The translations under genes were made by a program, and so were the position numbers. Of a stretch of 64,000 nt of DNA, positions 48,300 through 60,450 are shown in pieces. The stretch comes from Pithys albifrons albifrons. Lineage: Eukaryota > Chordata > Aves > Passeriformes > Thamnophilidae. The notes beneath the pieces were generated by a model. That model saw nothing but the letters and a program-made list of their open reading frames with translations, made no database searches and was not told where the DNA came from. Numbering within the stretch: the stretch's first letter is position 1; every line of letters starts with the position of its first letter. Where the stretch lies: positions 5,269,557-5,333,556 of the forward strand of contig NC_092463.1 in assembly GCF_047495875.1 (NCBI RefSeq), given 5' to 3'.

Positions 48300-50064
48300 A
48301 AAAATATTTTTTTTGTTTTTCAAAAGGTGTGAGTTACCTGAGTTTGGCATGGGAATCTGGTTGGAAATTTGGGCTCTAGATAAACAATCATCAATAAAAG
48401 CTGCTGCTCTTTTATGGATTGTCTTGAATCCTTTGCCTTTAGAGGATGGGTTCCTTTTTCTTGGGGAGGATTGGGCTGGTTGGTTACTGGGTATGTGAGC
48501 TGCTCTTGCAGTGGTACCTCATCCATCTGAGCCCTGCATGGGCTGTATTTGTAACACTGAGCAAGACAGAGATTGCAGTTTCTCCAAATGCTTGGAAGTT
48601 AGGAAATGAAAGATGAGGTTGCCATTTTAACCTTCCCATTCCTCTGTGAAAGTATACAATTCTACTAATTTTTGTCAGATATGGTCTTTTGGTCCCCAGC
48701 TCATTCACAGACATGATTATATCAACTTCATTCAGATAGTCTCCCTAAAAACATCACTGCTTAAAGCCAGAAACACAGAAAATCTGCCTCTCTGGAAAGA
48801 CTCATTCATGCAGAATTGCAGCTCTCCCACCCCAACAGAAGCTTTTCAACCACCTGGGTTAGACATAGCGATATTGGAGCTCATGGACACGGCATCATCC
48901 TGCTGACCCCCGTGAGGTTCCACCGGCTCCATCAGTGTTTGTGGTATGGTGAGCATTTTCTGCTCTAACGGTGGCAGTGGCAGATGGTGTTTGCTTAATT
49001 CTGCTTGTTCCCAGCACGGTGTGGGCGGCTCTTTGCTGTCCAGGTGGAGGGAGGCACAGCAGGATATGGGACATCCTGTGAGGCTGTCACCATTGGTCAC
49101 ATCTGGCACTGAGACTTGGGTGGGGAGGGAGGGCTGCAGCTCCCCGTGCTTTAACCTCTCTTCTCCCTAGTGTTCTCTACTTTGAAAATGTACCTCAAGC
49201 TTTGTTCTGAGAAAGCAATTAGTCTTACACATGCAAAGCATTTTGGAGAGGATTTTTGGAAGGCAAAGGCTGGTCCAGCAGAGGAATGGGGTGAAAGGGG
49301 ATGCAACAGAGGCTCACAGAGGGCAGTGGAGATGCTCAGCAGGGTCAGTGGCTTGCAGAAATGGCTGCCAGTCTGAAGGACCTGTTCTCACCTGCATTTA
49401 AACTTTTAAATCTGCTATGAAATGCTCAGCTCTGGATTATTTGTAAAGCCCCTGGCAATCCCAAGACACCCAGACTGTTTTGCATCACTGGCCCTGGTGG
49501 TGCTCTGGGTCACAGACATGCTGTGGTGCAGTGGGTCACCACTCTGGGAGCATGTCCCACCTTTAAATGCACAGGGGAGCAGGCCAGGAGTAAAAAGATT
49601 GTGTGTTTGTGGATATGTGAGTGTGTGTGGTGCAGGAGGGTGGGTGTGAGAGGGAAAACATCAGAAGGGGAAATGTGAGACCCTGTGGTTCTTTCTTCCT
49701 GATTACAGTGATGATTTCCATTAATGGGAATGTAGGATTTGATTACATGGTTTGTTTAATCTAAACTTCACATTTAACCGCCCTGGAGACAGGTCGAGTG
49801 AGTGTTTTGTTTTCCCTGTTTCACCCCACCATGATACCAGAAACCCTCTCAGAGATAACAGAGGAGCCTGTTGGAGTGGCTCTCCAACTCTTTCCAGTGA
49901 AGGAAGCTTGGGAGATGTGGCTGGGCACAGCAGTTCTCTTCCATCTTCTAACACCCTGCAGCTCATGCTTCAGCTCCTGCAGCACCCCTGAGCCACTGCC
50001 AGGGATGCCACATGTGCCCAGCTTGGCTGTCCCTTCCCTGGGTGAAGGGGCAAACCAGGATGGT
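48300..50064. other. Unannotated stretch
   Basis: Contains a T-rich run just after the CR1 (48306-48320) and a GT-rich segment (49599-49640). No exon or repeat family recognised. Confidence 0.35.
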
Positions 50065-50075
50065 GGGGGGGGGGG
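50065..50075. repeat. G11 homopolymer
   Basis: Eleven consecutive G, with a further GGGG 17 bases upstream (50047-50050). It could support an intermolecular or long-loop quadruplex and is prone to length error in sequencing. Confidence 0.9.
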
Positions 50076-52199
50076 TAGGTTCCTAAATAATCAACAAAGA
50101 GGTGATGGAATTATATGGGAAGCCATAAAATTCATCTTAAGCACAATCAAATCCTATAGGAGCCAAAGCTAAACTGGGACTCTCTCTTTGTGCTGGTGAC
50201 AGAAAAACCAGTGCAGGGTGTGACTTTCCACGCAGCCCAAAAACTATGCAGAAAGTGATTCTGTCCCAGCAAAAAATCTGCTGGGGCTTGTAAAATGAAG
50301 AAAACTCCTTTGGGTAAGCACAGCTTGAGCAAAATCTCTGCTTCAGACATGCCAGCTTCTCTCTAAACGTGAAGCAAAGTGTCTTTTTCACTTGTAGATT
50401 TCTCTTTCCCAGTTTGGATTGGGATCACATGTTGTAGTACCCAAAATTAGAGCTAGGATGGGGAGCCTTGCATATTCATTTCTTGCTGAAATCAGGCTCC
50501 ATTGAGGCTCCTTAGCATTTTACTGATAATGCTCCTTTGCCAGCAGAACTAGGCACGGGGCCTAATCATGCCCTTATTAAAGTCACTGGAAGTTTTGATG
50601 TGGATTTCAATGGCACCAGCACTTTTTCCCAAAGGGACACTGATTTTTTTTTCTATTTTTTTCCTTTAAAGCTCAATCTTTCAACTGGTTTCTCCTGAGT
50701 TTTGTTGATTTCCTTTGCAGGACCAGTAGTCCTAGCAATGAGCAAATAAACAGAAGTGGTTCCCAAACCTTGCTGCCAGCAGGGATACCTAAAGGATCAC
50801 TTTAGTTTGTAAGTCAGAAATTTAGTTGAAAATATAGTTAGAAATTCCCACATCTGGAATTTCTTTTACAGGAAAATGACTGGGATCAGGAAGGATTAGA
50901 TCCCAGCAAATTCCAGTTTGATTGCTAGCAGGTGCAAATGCAAATGAGGAAAGCGTCATACCTGGTCTTTGGCTCTGGATTTTGCCTCCTCAAATCTTCC
51001 AACAAAAACTTCTCATTAGAGTTTTTTATCCCATAGAAGAAAATTAGAAAATTACTGACTTTCAAGTTGGCTTCCTTGCTTCCTTTCAAAATGAAAGCAT
51101 CACTTGGAAACATGTGTGCCTGCAAGTGTGCTTGGAAGCAGGGCTGCCACCCTCTAACCCAGCTCTTTTTTTCATTTCCTTGAAGGTGCCGAAAGACCCC
51201 CCAAGAGCTTTTGATCTTTGAAGCTGTTTTATTACTACCCAAAAATTATAAGCACAAGAAAAAATATTTATTTAAAGAAGGGAAAACACTGAACTCCTGG
51301 GTGAGATGGATAAATGAAAAGCTGGAAAATTAATCTCCAACCTGCCCTGTGAATTCTGGCATGCTGAGTGTTCTCATCCCTCTGGTCGGTGTGTGCACAC
51401 AGGCAAACCCACACTGGCCCAAAATATCTTTTTTATTCAACTTTCCTTATGTTTGGAGCTGGATTAGCAAGGAGGCTCTGAATACTTTTGGTGGATCCAT
51501 TATCACTGATTAAAAGGATAAGATCTGTTAGAAACTGGCACACAGTGAAAGCTTGGGAAAGAGACATGATGGAGAACCGTGAGGTCATGCAGGATGTGAA
51601 GTACAGCTCTCACCCATCCACCAGCCCTCCTAAAGGATATCCCAACAGGTCCAGGAGGATGTCAGGGAGGTGCAAAACCTCAAGGAAGTGTTTCTTTGCA
51701 GGATGCATCAGGAGAGGCACCTGTTGCAACATAAAAGAGGTCAAAGATTATAATTGTGCATAAACGCATTTATGAGAGACAGAACCAACTGTGGGCATCA
51801 TGGGGTCCAGGTACAAGCAGGGATTCGGGAGATGGCCACCTGCTCAGTAGCAGAGAGGTCCATGAGATACAGTGAGAGACCCTGGGGAAGGACCCTTTGT
51901 CCATCCCTTGTTTCCTATATGCTTCCCCAACACATCCTCACTTCCCATGGGATCCCTTATCCTCCCTCCACAGGGACAAATAAGCATCTCTGTGTGTTTG
52001 TCCTCCTGCCTTAATTTGATGTCACTCTTTGAAGTATTGCCAGTGACAGAACTGGCTCCTGAACCCTCTCTATGTCTTTGCACAAAAAAAATTCCCTCTT
52101 TGCCAAGGGAGGCCCATGGTATTTCGTCTTGCTCGAGGCAACAGATGAGAGAGTTTCCTCTTTCATGGGTTAGCTCAGATGTAGAGCCCACAGTGTTCC
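50076..52199. other. Unannotated stretch
   Basis: T-rich tract at 50647-50665. A hAT-like end word AGTGGTTCCCAAACC (50756-50770) stands alone. No exon or RNA gene seen. Confidence 0.35.
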
Positions 52200-52700
52200 C
52201 TGGCAGATTATTAAAGCATTAACCATCCTCATTAAATGGTATTGAGATGCAGATAAGATGTAATGTATCATGTATTGTATTCCCCTCTCAGTGTGGCTGA
52301 GCATGTTTTTTAATGTCAAGGGCAGGTGTTTTTGTGTGATACCTACTTAGTGGTATTTAGGGTGATATTTATTCCAAAGCTGCAGTTAATATCATGTCCT
52401 CTGTTTCGTTACACTCTGAGGTTAAACTGCTTGTCTGGCACATCGTTTATTCAATTATTAAAACATCTTAATGAAGGTTAACAGCGCAGTGCAACACGGC
52501 AGTGCAGAACCGACACACATAAATCTGTCAGGAGTGATGTTGGGAAAGGCAGCTGAGCAGCATCTCCCCAAGTGCAGATGGGGCAGATTAAAAGTGCATG
52601 AAAACAGTGCCAGAAACACAGCTCTGAACACAATCCTTCTGGGAACCAGAGCTGCAGAAATGAAAAAAGAGCTATGATGGGTCTCCCCAGTTTCAGCTGC
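52200..52700. other. Possible conserved non-coding block
   Basis: AT-rich with dense ATTA/TAAT words (ATTATTAAAGCATTAA at 52208-52223, CAATTATTAAAACATCTTAATG at 52452-52473), followed by a part with retained CpGs (GCGCAG, ACACGGC, ACCGACAC at 52484-52515). No repeat signature. Enhancer-like texture only. Confidence 0.3.
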
Positions 52701-53559
52701 CAGGAAGCGCTGAGAGGTAAATGCAGCACTTTGGATTTCTCTCTCTTGCTGATTTTGAGTGAACCCTTCTGAGCTTTGGAAGACCAGCTCCAGAGCAGAT
52801 ACTTCTCTCAATGTGTCTGGTGAGGCTCTCTGGGGCTTTAGGTTTGCTGGGGCTCTGTATCACTATGGGGACCCCTCTTTTTGGCCATGCAGACAGAGGA
52901 GTCCTGACTGCAGAGCCTCAGAGGTGGTGGGGGTGGCATGGGCTGATCTCAGCACAGACTATGTGATGTTACTGGGCTAGTCCTAACCACCAGTAGACAT
53001 CTCATGCAGTGCCCATGGAGCAGCTCAGTGCTGCAGGAATGGTGTCCAAGACTCTTACTCACCTTGGGGAAAGGCTCCCAGCACCACAGGAAAGCCCTGG
53101 GCAGCAGCCTTGTTCCAGCAGCTACTGGGATAGTGTTCCAATTTTTTTTGTTCCCTTGGCAAGCACGAGATGAAGCCTGGGAAAATGCTAGAGGACTCTG
53201 TTGTCATTTTACAAGATATTGTTAAGGAATAAATTAAACTTTCAAATAAGTCAGAAGTCAGTGAATTTCTGTAGCTGCCTCTGAGTTATGTACAGCTGAT
53301 CTGCCACCTAACACCCTGATCTCAGGCCAAAGGGCTTGCTGGTCCAGTTCTATTTCACTTCTATCAAAACAGGGATGATATTTGTGTTTCATAACAAATA
53401 TCCATGGCCATTACAAAATGCTTAAATGACACTTTATTCCCCCCAGCCTTGGGTGAGAGCCATTGGATTGACATGTTGTGCAGAAAGTAAAGAGATGTGC
53501 ACCTTGCTCAGCGGTTTGTTGATGTATTTGTCAATTGGAGCTACATTTGTTGCTCAGTG
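52701..53559. other. Unannotated stretch
   Basis: No repeat or exon recognised. Confidence 0.35.
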
Positions 53560-53660
53560 CTACAAGGCTTAATTGAATGGTTGCCTTGTTAATTTTTTAA
53601 TCAATTAATTATGATCTATCAATGACCTCGTTGCAGTAAAGGCTCTCCAGCCCAAGATAT
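53560..53660. other. Homeodomain-word cluster
   Basis: GTTAATTTTTTAATCAATTAATTATGATC (53588-53616) packs four or five TAAT/ATTA cores into 30 bases. It could be a binding-site cluster or simply AT-rich sequence. Confidence 0.25.
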
Positions 53661-54439
53661 GCCGATAACCTGTGGAATTACTGCTTTGGAAGCCAGCCTG
53701 AATGATCCTCAGTAAATCAAGTCATTCTATTGTACACTGTAATTTTCACAGAGAGGGTTGTTTAAGATATACAGATGTCACAGACATGCAAGCCAAAATC
53801 AGCAGAAAAGGTATTTCCTGTCTTCTTCCAGAGATGTTCCTGTGCCCTTTGCCATCTTATTCGATTTAATTATTGAATTAATTTCTCTTGAGATGAACTG
53901 ACTTGTCCCACAGTTCGAGTGCTCCTAATGTCCTCATTCGGTTTAACAGCCATTCACTGATACACTTCACAGCCCTGCAAGCATTACCTGCTAGTTCCAG
54001 GGTGACCCTGCTGACATCACCAGTCCCCTCCCCAGAGGCAACTAATCACTCACTGCCTCATTCTCCCCAGTTCATTCACGCACTGCAGTGGCAGAGCCCA
54101 AAAAATGATCATGTGAAGAGAAAACACTCCCAACCCTGATGTTGGTATAGTTATGAGGACACCGTTGCACTTCTTTACTGCACATCTGCAGGTCACTGGC
54201 TTTCCAATGAACCTGTCCCAGCTCAGACTGATGGAGGGGAAGACAGAGCATTTCGCCAAAACTCCCTCATCTTTCACGATGCTCAGTCAGGTTTGGGAAA
54301 CCATAAAATAGACCTTTCAAGCATATAAAGATCACCAGGGTAGAACGTTTGCCCGGATTTAATGGGGAAGTAACATGAGTGTCATTGATGCAAAGGAAAG
54401 CTCTCCATCACCCCAGTTTAAGTCCCAAAGGCAATGCTC
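53661..54439. other. Unannotated stretch
   Basis: AT-rich near 53863-53885, otherwise ordinary. No repeat or exon recognised. Confidence 0.35.
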
Positions 54440-54620
54440 CATGACACTTCAAACATATAAACAGTGTAGTGAGAATAAATATAATATATGGGCTTTGCCA
54501 ATGCAAATGAAAAGCAATTATCCCAAATCACAGTCTTAATTTATAAGCAGTCAGTATAATTTGAGAAACTGAAATCTGATGTTGCTAAATCAAATTCCTG
54601 TAATTCCACTGGGCATTAAG
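54440..54620. promoter_or_regulatory. Candidate enhancer with a perfect octamer motif
   Basis: ATGCAAAT, the POU/Oct octamer, is perfect at 54501-54508. It is followed within 7 bases by CAATTA (54515-54520), then by TTAATTTATAAG and TATAATTTG. Such POU plus homeodomain spacing is common in vertebrate conserved enhancers, but one octamer can also occur by chance in AT-rich DNA. Confidence 0.3.
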
Positions 54621-55671
54621 CACATAATAAGATTACACTGTGCACTGAGCATGTCCTTGTTAAATCTGCTGGCTACTGCATTTTTATTGCTCTCCTGGGG
54701 GTTTATTGAGTTTACACTTCCAGTAAAAGGTAATGTTTTCACAGTGTCTTTGGTGTGTTGGCCACACAAGCCTGTCTGCAGCAGGCAGAATTGTTAAGCC
54801 ATATAATTTTCTTACATCCCTTGGTGGCTCAGTCAGGGGAAAAAAAGGCAATTAAAAGACACCATGCAGTTGTATATAACGAAATCAAAAATAATAATAA
54901 TGAATCTCCTGTACAGTAATCAGTGAGGAAAGGAAGCCATGCATAATGGTGAGGTCTAGCCATGAGACAGCTAAATTGATGAGCTCTCCTGTTTAGATTC
55001 GGTTCTGAATGCCTGAATAGTGGTGCTAATATGATATCTGTGATTTATATACAAAAGTCACCTTGAGACTGGCTGCTCTCTAAACAATCAGGAAAAATAG
55101 CATTTCTTTGCACCAGTCTGTCTGTTGGAAAACGGATGAGAAGGTGGAGGATAAAGGGAGGACATCAGGTGACTTGGATATTGGCCAGTGAAAGTCCCTG
55201 AGAGGGGCAAGGATAGTTTCTAAGGAAGACACAGAGAAGAGATGTGCCATTTTAGAAGGAGGCAGAAAGCTAAGAAGAAATAAATTCCCTCCCAACAAAC
55301 CAATGCAAGTGACAGAGACACCCAAGAGATTTGCAGAGTTGTAAGGACTTAGCATGGGCATCCTTGCAGGACCATCTCAGTTTTCATCTACAGATGTGCC
55401 CTCCTGGAGTTTGATTCCCTCCTGCTCTCTTACAGGGGCTGGTTTAAACTTTTAGGTGGAAAAGTCTCCTTGAAAATTCTTATCATTAATCAGGATAATG
55501 CTGGATAAGCTTGATAGACTGGCATTAATTTACATTTTAATTCTTTGCCATTGTGGCTGGGACAATTCCAATGTGAAACTGTGGGCTCAGATCTATTCTA
55601 AGAAGTAATATCATTTTATCCACTGGGGGCTTATAGCATTGCCCAATAATGCTGTAATACTTAAAGCTCTG
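54621..55671. other. Unannotated AT-rich stretch
   Basis: Short ATAATAATAAT run at 54889-54901. The part 55480-55670 has SOX-like ACAATTCC (55561-55568) and ATTAATTTAC words and no repeat signature. Confidence 0.3.
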
Positions 55672-55691
55672 ATTTTATATATATATAAAAT
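55672..55691. repeat. Perfect 20-base AT palindrome
   Basis: A perfect self-complementary sequence centred on an alternating TA run, followed by TAATATATATTTAAA. Such sequences extrude cruciforms easily and vary in length between individuals. Confidence 0.9.
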
Positions 55692-55978
55692 AATATATAT
55701 TTAAATCCCTACTTTTGTAGAGTCATCCTTTGTTGCCCTAGTAAATTCACTTTCCAGAACATGCTATAGCCAAGAGTCCAGAAACATCTCCAAATTGAGA
55801 CATCTTGCTCTTATAGCTGAATTTTGTCAGAAAAGAACAGACCAACTGTGTATTCCTGTCTGGGAATAAAGAGAATTCCGCTAAGCAGAATTTGGGATAG
55901 AGAACAGTGGATCCTGCAGCCACTTAGAGAGCCCAAAACTTTTGCTTAGGACCAGGTCTGAATAGAAAGGCAGCCTTT
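55692..55978. other. Unannotated spacer
   Basis: Nothing recognised beyond continued AT richness at its left edge. Confidence 0.35.
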
Positions 55979-56136
55979 CACAGAATCACAGATTGATTTG
56001 GTTTGGAAGGTCATCTACTTCCCACCCCCTGCTATGGGGAGGGAGACCTTCCACTAGACTAAGTTGTTCCAAGCCCCATCCAACCTGGACTGGAACACTT
56101 CCAGGGGTAGGACATTTCTCTGGCCTGCTCCTGCAG
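55979..56136 (-). mobile_element. CR1 LINE fragment, 3' end
   Basis: Plus-strand view: CACAGAATCACAG, TTTGGTTTGGAAGGTCATCTACTTCCCACCCCCTGC, ACCTTCCACTAGACTAAGTTG, CCAAGCCCCATCCAACCTGGACTGGAACACTTCCAGG. A small internal loss follows the last word: the usual CCACAGC wording is missing before TTCTCTGGCCTGCTCC. Confidence 0.92.
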
Positions 56137-57628
56137 TTTCCAGCAGCTGACTCTTGGGGAAAAAAAGAGTTGGTTATTTATATAGGATTTCTGATGTGTA
56201 TACAAAGCTTCCTGGAGTGACTTTTTCCTTCATCACTCCTTGTTTTCTACACCTGCAGAGACAGTGCTACAGAGCCAAGCATGTGTGAGGTCACAGTCTC
56301 TTCTGGGGTGTCCTGCAGCTCACATCAGCTTGTGTGGAAAAAGTGATGGAGGGTCATTTATCACACTGTGAGTGTTGCAGCTCTCCACAGGGACTCACTT
56401 TGCTCTGGATTTAAGTGTTTACAACCTGGAGGGGTTTCACGTGTCTAAAACCTTGTGTCCTCTATTCAGTCCCCAGTTATTCCTGATATTTGAGTGTCAA
56501 GGCCAAGGTTTGTGTCAAACCTGACTGGGCAATTATGGAGGTTCCTGTTTGAAATGGCTGCAAATGGTTTCTCAGGGGCAGATGCTCCAAGATTTTGACT
56601 GAATTCTTCCATTATCTGAGATTTATTGCTGGCAGTGGACAAGTTCCTTTGGGAAAGTCTTAACATGAGCTGACAGTAATTCAGCAGAAGTTTGGCATGG
56701 TTTTACCCCAGGGAACTCTACACCAGCAAGCCTTCCCATGACATAAATATCACAGAGGTCACGGAGCAATTAGGATTAGGGTTACAAATGTGTTTATCAG
56801 TGTCAGGACAATTATGTCTTCTATCTTTGTTACATGGGCATCTTGAGGCACCTACTTTGGAAAACTTTGGGAGAAGCAAGAACTTGAACCATAAACCTCA
56901 TGAGTGCTGTGTGGGCCATACAGGCTGTCCCTTAAGTGTTAATAACATAATGGCTATCCCAGGAAGGACTGGAACTATTTTTTCACTATTTTTATTTATT
57001 TTTTTTTTTACTACTAGGAGGTATCTGAGGAAGCTAAAAGTAACTCAGCACAAACAAAAGGAAGAGCCCCTCCCCAAGTTAGGCTGGTGCCTGTGGAACA
57101 ACCACAGTGCCTTGATCAGCTGTGGATACAGATGATAAAAAACTGATGAGGGCTCCAGCAAACACTAAAGAAGTTCATGCAAGAGAGATACAGAGAAGCC
57201 ACATCTATCTTGGGAAAAACTTGTGCTGACAATGGCTGTAAACTGGGGAAATATCTGTAACTGCTTCCCTGAGCTTAGACTGTTTCACAGCCATCTCCTC
57301 TTGAGTTCAGCTGATCCATGTTCTGATGGCTATGGCCATGTTGAAGGTTTGTTGTGCTACAACATTCCACATTTGGACTCTGGGGGCAGAAAACAGCCCC
57401 CTGTTGTGCCCTCCCCCTCAACATGCTGCATCTGATGTGTGGGATCAGAACAATACAACAGACCTCGTGCACAGCACACCTCTCATCTGGAAGAAGGTGC
57501 AAGGTGTGTGCTCAGATACCACTGCCAGAAAACTGTCCCAGAGGGAAGACAGTTTTTATTGATGACCTCAGTTCATCATATTAGCCATAAGTCAGTTTAT
57601 TTCTGTTCAGGGGTGGTTCTTTTCCTCT
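56137..57628. other. Unannotated stretch
   Basis: A T-rich tract lies at 56978-57011. No exon, LTR or CR1 fragment could be supported. Confidence 0.35.
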
Positions 57629-57644
57629 AAAAAAAAAAAAAAAA
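57629..57644. repeat. A16 homopolymer
   Basis: Sixteen A, followed by GGAGATGTAG. No source gene is recognisable to its left, so it is not called a processed-pseudogene tail. Confidence 0.9.
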
Positions 57645-59293
57645 GGAGATGTAGCCCTTCATGAGGACCACACTCGTGTCTCTTTTCCAGAGGAGAAAGA
57701 TGAGGATTTTGCACGTCTTTCCATGCTGTAATCAATTTATTGCTTTATGGGTTCCAGAGCTCCCCAGGAAAGTGTCAGGGATTGTGTCATGGTGCGCACT
57801 ACTTGCATGGAGACCTTTGATTCAGCTGGCAGACATTAAAAGAAGACAAAATGTGTTTAGCCAAAATGCTCAGTAATGACTGCATGTGTGCAGCTGCAAG
57901 AAGAGCAGTGGTAATTGAGCCAAGAGTGGGAATTATTGGCAGCAGGGTCTGCATTCATGTGTGCTTCATATTTTATCCCTGATTTATAATTTCTTTACCA
58001 GCTGTGCAATGTAGTTTGCTAGGTGACTGCTGTGTTCACCTCACTGTTGTCCACCCTGCTGCCTTCCCAGGGCTCCTGTGATCCATGGCTGGGCCTGACC
58101 TGCTCTTGACATTGGCCTCCACTGCCCCAGAGTCAGGGAGGTGCTCTTGAGTTTGCTCCAGGCATAAACATTTGGGGTGATGTAGTGGAGTAAGAACTTC
58201 CCCTGTATACCTTACCCCAGGTCTGGAAAAGCTGGAAACAGACTGGGAGCTCAGGAACTTGGGCTGAAGCCAGAAAAACCAAAGCCATCAAGGGAAAGCT
58301 GTTTCAAGCTTCAATCCAGCTTGTCCGACCCAGCCTGTAAATCCCCACCTCAAGGCTTGACAAAATTGTCCTGACAAGACAGATGTTGTCCTCCTCTCAT
58401 CATCAGTGGGGCTGAGGGCTTATTGACAGGGCTGATGTCTGTCAGATGCTGGTTTAATACTTCCTTCACCCTCTCCTGCTGGATGAAGGGTGCAGGCTGG
58501 AGTTTGTGCTTGGGGCAGCTGGCATGGAAGGGGTTAAAGCTGTTGAGGACACAGCTGCCTCTTTGCAGCTCAAGTCATTTTTACTAAAACCACAAGAGCT
58601 GACTGGTGGGCAGAGGGACAAGGAAACACTCGTATAAATATGTCCCTGGATTCAGCAGTGTTGCAGTCTGCTCTCCACTTGCTGTGGGTAGCTTAACATC
58701 ACTCCTGGAGAGGGCTGAGCTGAAAAAGAACCTTGTGGATTCCTACTCTTCAAGTGGGTTTTTCCTGTATTTCTATAAGCAAATTAATGACCAAGCTAAT
58801 GGTCAGCTCCAGCCAGAACAGACTGGCCATGCTTGATCCCATATTTTGGGTGTTCAGGGTCAGAAATACTGGCACAAGACAGAGACAGACCAAGAGTCTC
58901 AGCAGTGCTGGTAGCTGGTCCATTGGCTCACAGAGTCTCCACTGGTAGGATGAAAAGGAGAAAGAATGATAACAACCCTTGTTCACCCACAGGGTTTCTG
59001 CTGGACAAAGGAGATGTCAAAACTCCTGGCCTTACAGCAGTGAGGAGGCCAGTGGATCACAGCAAACTGGAAGTTTGAGACAAATTATCTGCTTGTAAGG
59101 AGCTATTTTTCCAAAGCGTTGTTCTGCAGGCTGGCTGGAATCTGCATACAAATGTCTCCCAGCCCTAGCATGGGCCAAAAATCTCTGCTGTGGCTGCTTT
59201 AGCTCAGAGTTTAGAAGTTAAACAGAATTATGTCCTTGGAGAGATGAAATCCTGGTCCTCTTGGCCCTGAAGCCAAAGCTCCTTTTTCACTTT
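57645..59293. other. Unannotated stretch
   Basis: No repeat or exon recognised. Confidence 0.35.
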
Positions 59294-59610
59294 TCATATA
59301 ATTATACAATCATTAAGGTCAGAAAAGACCTTTAAAATCATAGAGTACAACCATTAGCCTAACACTGGCAGGTACAGCACTAAACCATGTCTCCAAGTGC
59401 CACATCTGTACCTCCAGTGGTGGTAACTCTTCCCTTGGCAGTCTATTCCAATGAATGGCCATGCTTTCAGTGAAAAAAATTCACCTAATATTCAGTCTAA
59501 ACCTCCTCTGACGCAACTTGAAGCCATTTCCTCTTGTCCTGTTCCCTGTTGTTTGGGAGAAAAGAGTGACTCCCACCTGCCTACAACCTCCTTTCAGGCA
59601 GCTGTAGAGC
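59294..59610 (-). mobile_element. CR1 LINE fragment, CR1-Y-like, with relict ORF2 end
   Basis: Plus-strand view: CAATCATTAAGGTCAGAAAAGACC at the 3' end, then CCAAGTGCCACATCTGTACCTCCAG, CTATTCCAATG...CTTTCAGTGAA, TTCACCTAATATTCAGTCTAAACCTCC, and CGCAACTTGAAGCCATTTCCTCTTGTCCT, to GGCAGCTGTAGAG. On the minus strand 59481-59610 still reads as the C-terminal part of the CR1 ORF2 protein (words GVTLFSQ and [11 protein letters not shown]) before frame loss. ORF2 is the endonuclease/reverse transcriptase, but neither enzyme domain is present here. Truncated at about 59610. Confidence 0.93.
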
Positions 59611-59866
59611 TCTGCCCCACCCTCCCAGGGACAAGAGGTGGTGCCCAGGCTGGTGTACTTTGCTTCTGGGGACTGCTGAGGAGGTGGGACCCTCACTTTA
59701 GATGAGTGGTTTGGGGAGCTTGTGAGCACCAAGGTGTCAGCCAGGTGCTGCCAATGGAAAGGATGGCTCTTTCCTTAAAGGCAGGACCTCAGCAGGGACC
59801 TGTAGAGCTGCCCCATGTATAACTGAAGCCCTGGGGTAATTCCTGAGCTTTGCTGCCCTGGCAGCT

Positions 59867-59897
59867 CCAAGTGCAGCCAGGCTTGGGCTGCACTTGG
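59867..59897. repeat. Perfect 12-base inverted repeat, 7-base loop
   Basis: Arms CCAAGTGCAGCC (59867-59878) and GGCTGCACTTGG (59886-59897) are exactly complementary around AGGCTTG. It lies 18 bases before the 3' end of the next CR1 copy. No T-run follows, so there is no terminator reading. Confidence 0.9.
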
Positions 59898-59914
59898 CTG
59901 GGAGGGAGCACAGC

Positions 59915-60450
59915 AGAATCATAGAATCAACTGGGTTGGAAAAGACCTCCAAGATCATCAAGTCCAACCCTTGGTCCAACTCCAGTCCCTTTACCAGATC
60001 ATGGCACTCAGTGCCATGGCCAAGCTCACTATAAAAACCTCCAGGGATGGGGAATCCACCACATCTCTGGGCAGGCCATTCCAATGCCTGAGCACTCTCT
60101 GGAAAGAAGTTTTTTTCTGCTCTCCAACTTCAATTTCCCCTGGCAGAGCTTGAGCCCATCGTGCCCCCTTGTCCTACTGCTGAGTGCCTGGGAGAAGAGA
60201 CCAACCCCCACCTGGCCAGAACTTCCCTTCAGGGAGTTCCAGACAGTGATGAGGTCACCTCTGAGCCTCCTCTTCTCCAGGCTAAACACCCCCAGCTCCC
60301 TCAGCCTCTCCCCACAGCACTTGTGTTCCAGTCCCTTCTCCAGCCTCGTTGCTCTTCTCTGGCCCCGCTCCAGCCCCTCAATCTCTTACCTGAACTGAGG
60401 GGCCCAGAACTGAACACAACACTCAAAGTGTGGCCTCACCAACACAGAGT
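59915..60450 (-). mobile_element. CR1 LINE fragment, longest copy, ORF2 C-terminus
   Basis: About 535 bases. Plus-strand view: AGAATCATAGAATCAACTGGGTTGGAAAAGACCTCCAAGATCATCAAGTCCAACC, ATGGCACTCAGTGCCATGG, AACCTCCAGGGATGGGGAATCCACCACATCTCTGGGCAGGCCATTCCAATG, and on into CTGAACACAACACTCAAAGTGTGGCCTCACCAACAC. Minus-strand 60029-60289 reads as the ORF2 C-terminus (words LEKRRLRGDLI, VGVGLFSQ). The frame is broken toward the 3' end, and the endonuclease and most of the reverse transcriptase are absent. This copy is comparatively little diverged. Confidence 0.96.

Noticed and set aside
50755..50770. hAT/Charlie-like terminal word AGTGGTTCCCAAACC
   Set aside because: A single short end-like word with no matching inverted end or 8-bp target duplication found nearby.
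57629..57655. A16 plus GGAGATGTAG read as a retroviral polypurine tract and LTR start, or as a retropseudogene tail
   Set aside because: No matching LTR pair, no polyadenylation pattern, no internal retroviral or spliced-gene sequence recognised to the left.
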